A DNA stretch of 64,000 nt from Halisarca cf. caerulea (Eukaryota; Porifera; Demospongiae; Chondrillida; Halisarcidae), in assembly GCA_963170055.1 (NCBI GenBank), contig CAUJGJ010000037.1:466901-530900 (forward strand), given 5' to 3'. Every line of letters begins with the position of its first letter. Positions within the stretch are counted from its first letter, which is position 1. Below are positions 63,377 to 64,000 of this stretch, one piece after another. Both the position numbers and the translations under genes were made by a program. Under the pieces are notes generated by a model that was not told the origin of the DNA, searched no databases, and saw only the letters and a program-made list of their open reading frames with translations.

Positions 63377-63696
63377 GCATGACCAATACTAAATTAATCC
63401 ACTGCGATTTTAAAAGTATTGCCCAACAAAGCTCATGCACGATTACCTATGGCAACCATTGCAATTTGTACTACACTGGTATCTTGCTTATAATGTAGGC
63501 AAATTATGAAGGCAAACGTATGCAAATTGAATGCTAACATTTGAATGTAAAGAGGTAATTAGCAGCCTTAATTAGTCACAACGATCATGATACTTTGATT
63601 ATGACATTATAATTTCAAATATCACGGACAATATGATTTCACTGGAAAGAGTATCACAGCTTTCACCATTACGAACATTTGCCAGACCATAGCTGA

Positions 63697-63698
63697 TG

Positions 63699-63754
<56 letters not shown>

Positions 63755-63763
63755 GTCTCTCTC

Positions 63764-63830
<67 letters not shown>

Positions 63831-63882
63831 ATAGATACTCTGTGGTGTGTGTGTGTGTGTGTGTGCATAGATACTCTGTGGT

Positions 63883-63957
<75 letters not shown>

Positions 63958-64000
63958 CACGTGTGTACATGTGTGTGTGTGAATGTACGTATGTGTGTGT
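63697..64000. repeat. GT microsatellite at window end
   Basis: About 300 bp of GT repeats with two GCATAGATACTCTGTG modules at 63829 and 63865. It runs to the end of the window inside a PYCR intron. Confidence 0.95.

Noticed and set aside
63599..63982. His/Thr- and Cys/Val-rich open frames
   Set aside because: Microsatellite artefacts in a PYCR intron.

Overview
The window is eukaryotic and looks like an invertebrate animal. Every recognisable gene is split by GT-AG introns, its exons encode metazoan proteins, and the spaces between exons are full of CA/GT microsatellites, short palindromic transposons and LINE copies. A non-bilaterian such as a demosponge is my best guess, from the receptor tyrosine kinase with an unfamiliar ectodomain, the short exons and the A+T-rich background. 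This is inference, not proof. Exon models were built by hand from splice sites, reading phase and protein similarity recalled from known families.

Layout. 1-550: GT microsatellite and repeat flank. About 540-5375: an almost complete LINE retrotransposon whose ORF1 (PHD finger, coiled coil) and ORF2 (endonuclease, reverse transcriptase) share one reading frame. 5557-10539 (+): SLC39A11 zinc transporter, 9 exons. 11427-15552 (-): EXOSC4/RRP41 exosome subunit, 8 exons, one intron almost entirely GT repeat. 16142-18234 (-): LAMTOR2, 4 exons. 19056-22725 and 23023-27909 (-): two head-to-tail peroxisomal 2-hydroxyacid oxidases, 6 exons each, with signs of gene conversion. 28420-34664 (+): RRS1 ribosome biogenesis factor, 14 exons, divergent from the second oxidase. 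34665-38589: LINE and other transposon remnants. 38590-53686 (+): a receptor tyrosine kinase, 14 exons in my model, with a LINE fragment and many repeats in its introns. 54623-61487 (-): SVOP-like major facilitator transporter, 12 exons. 61677 to beyond 63310 (+): pyrroline-5-carboxylate reductase, running off the window and divergent from the SVOP-like gene.

The genes are unrelated housekeeping and signalling genes (zinc transport, RNA decay, lysosomal mTORC1 scaffold, peroxisomal oxidation, ribosome assembly, tyrosine signalling, organic solute transport, proline synthesis). There is no operon logic apart from two divergent promoters and the oxidase tandem pair. The most unusual content is in the mobile DNA: the single-frame LINE with a hairpin over its ORF1 stop, several families of short inverted-repeat elements (one supplying a TGACGTCA site just upstream of SLC39A11), a foldback element family built from AAGATTTCA-like units, and a large foldback element with a tRNA-like SINE inserted in it.
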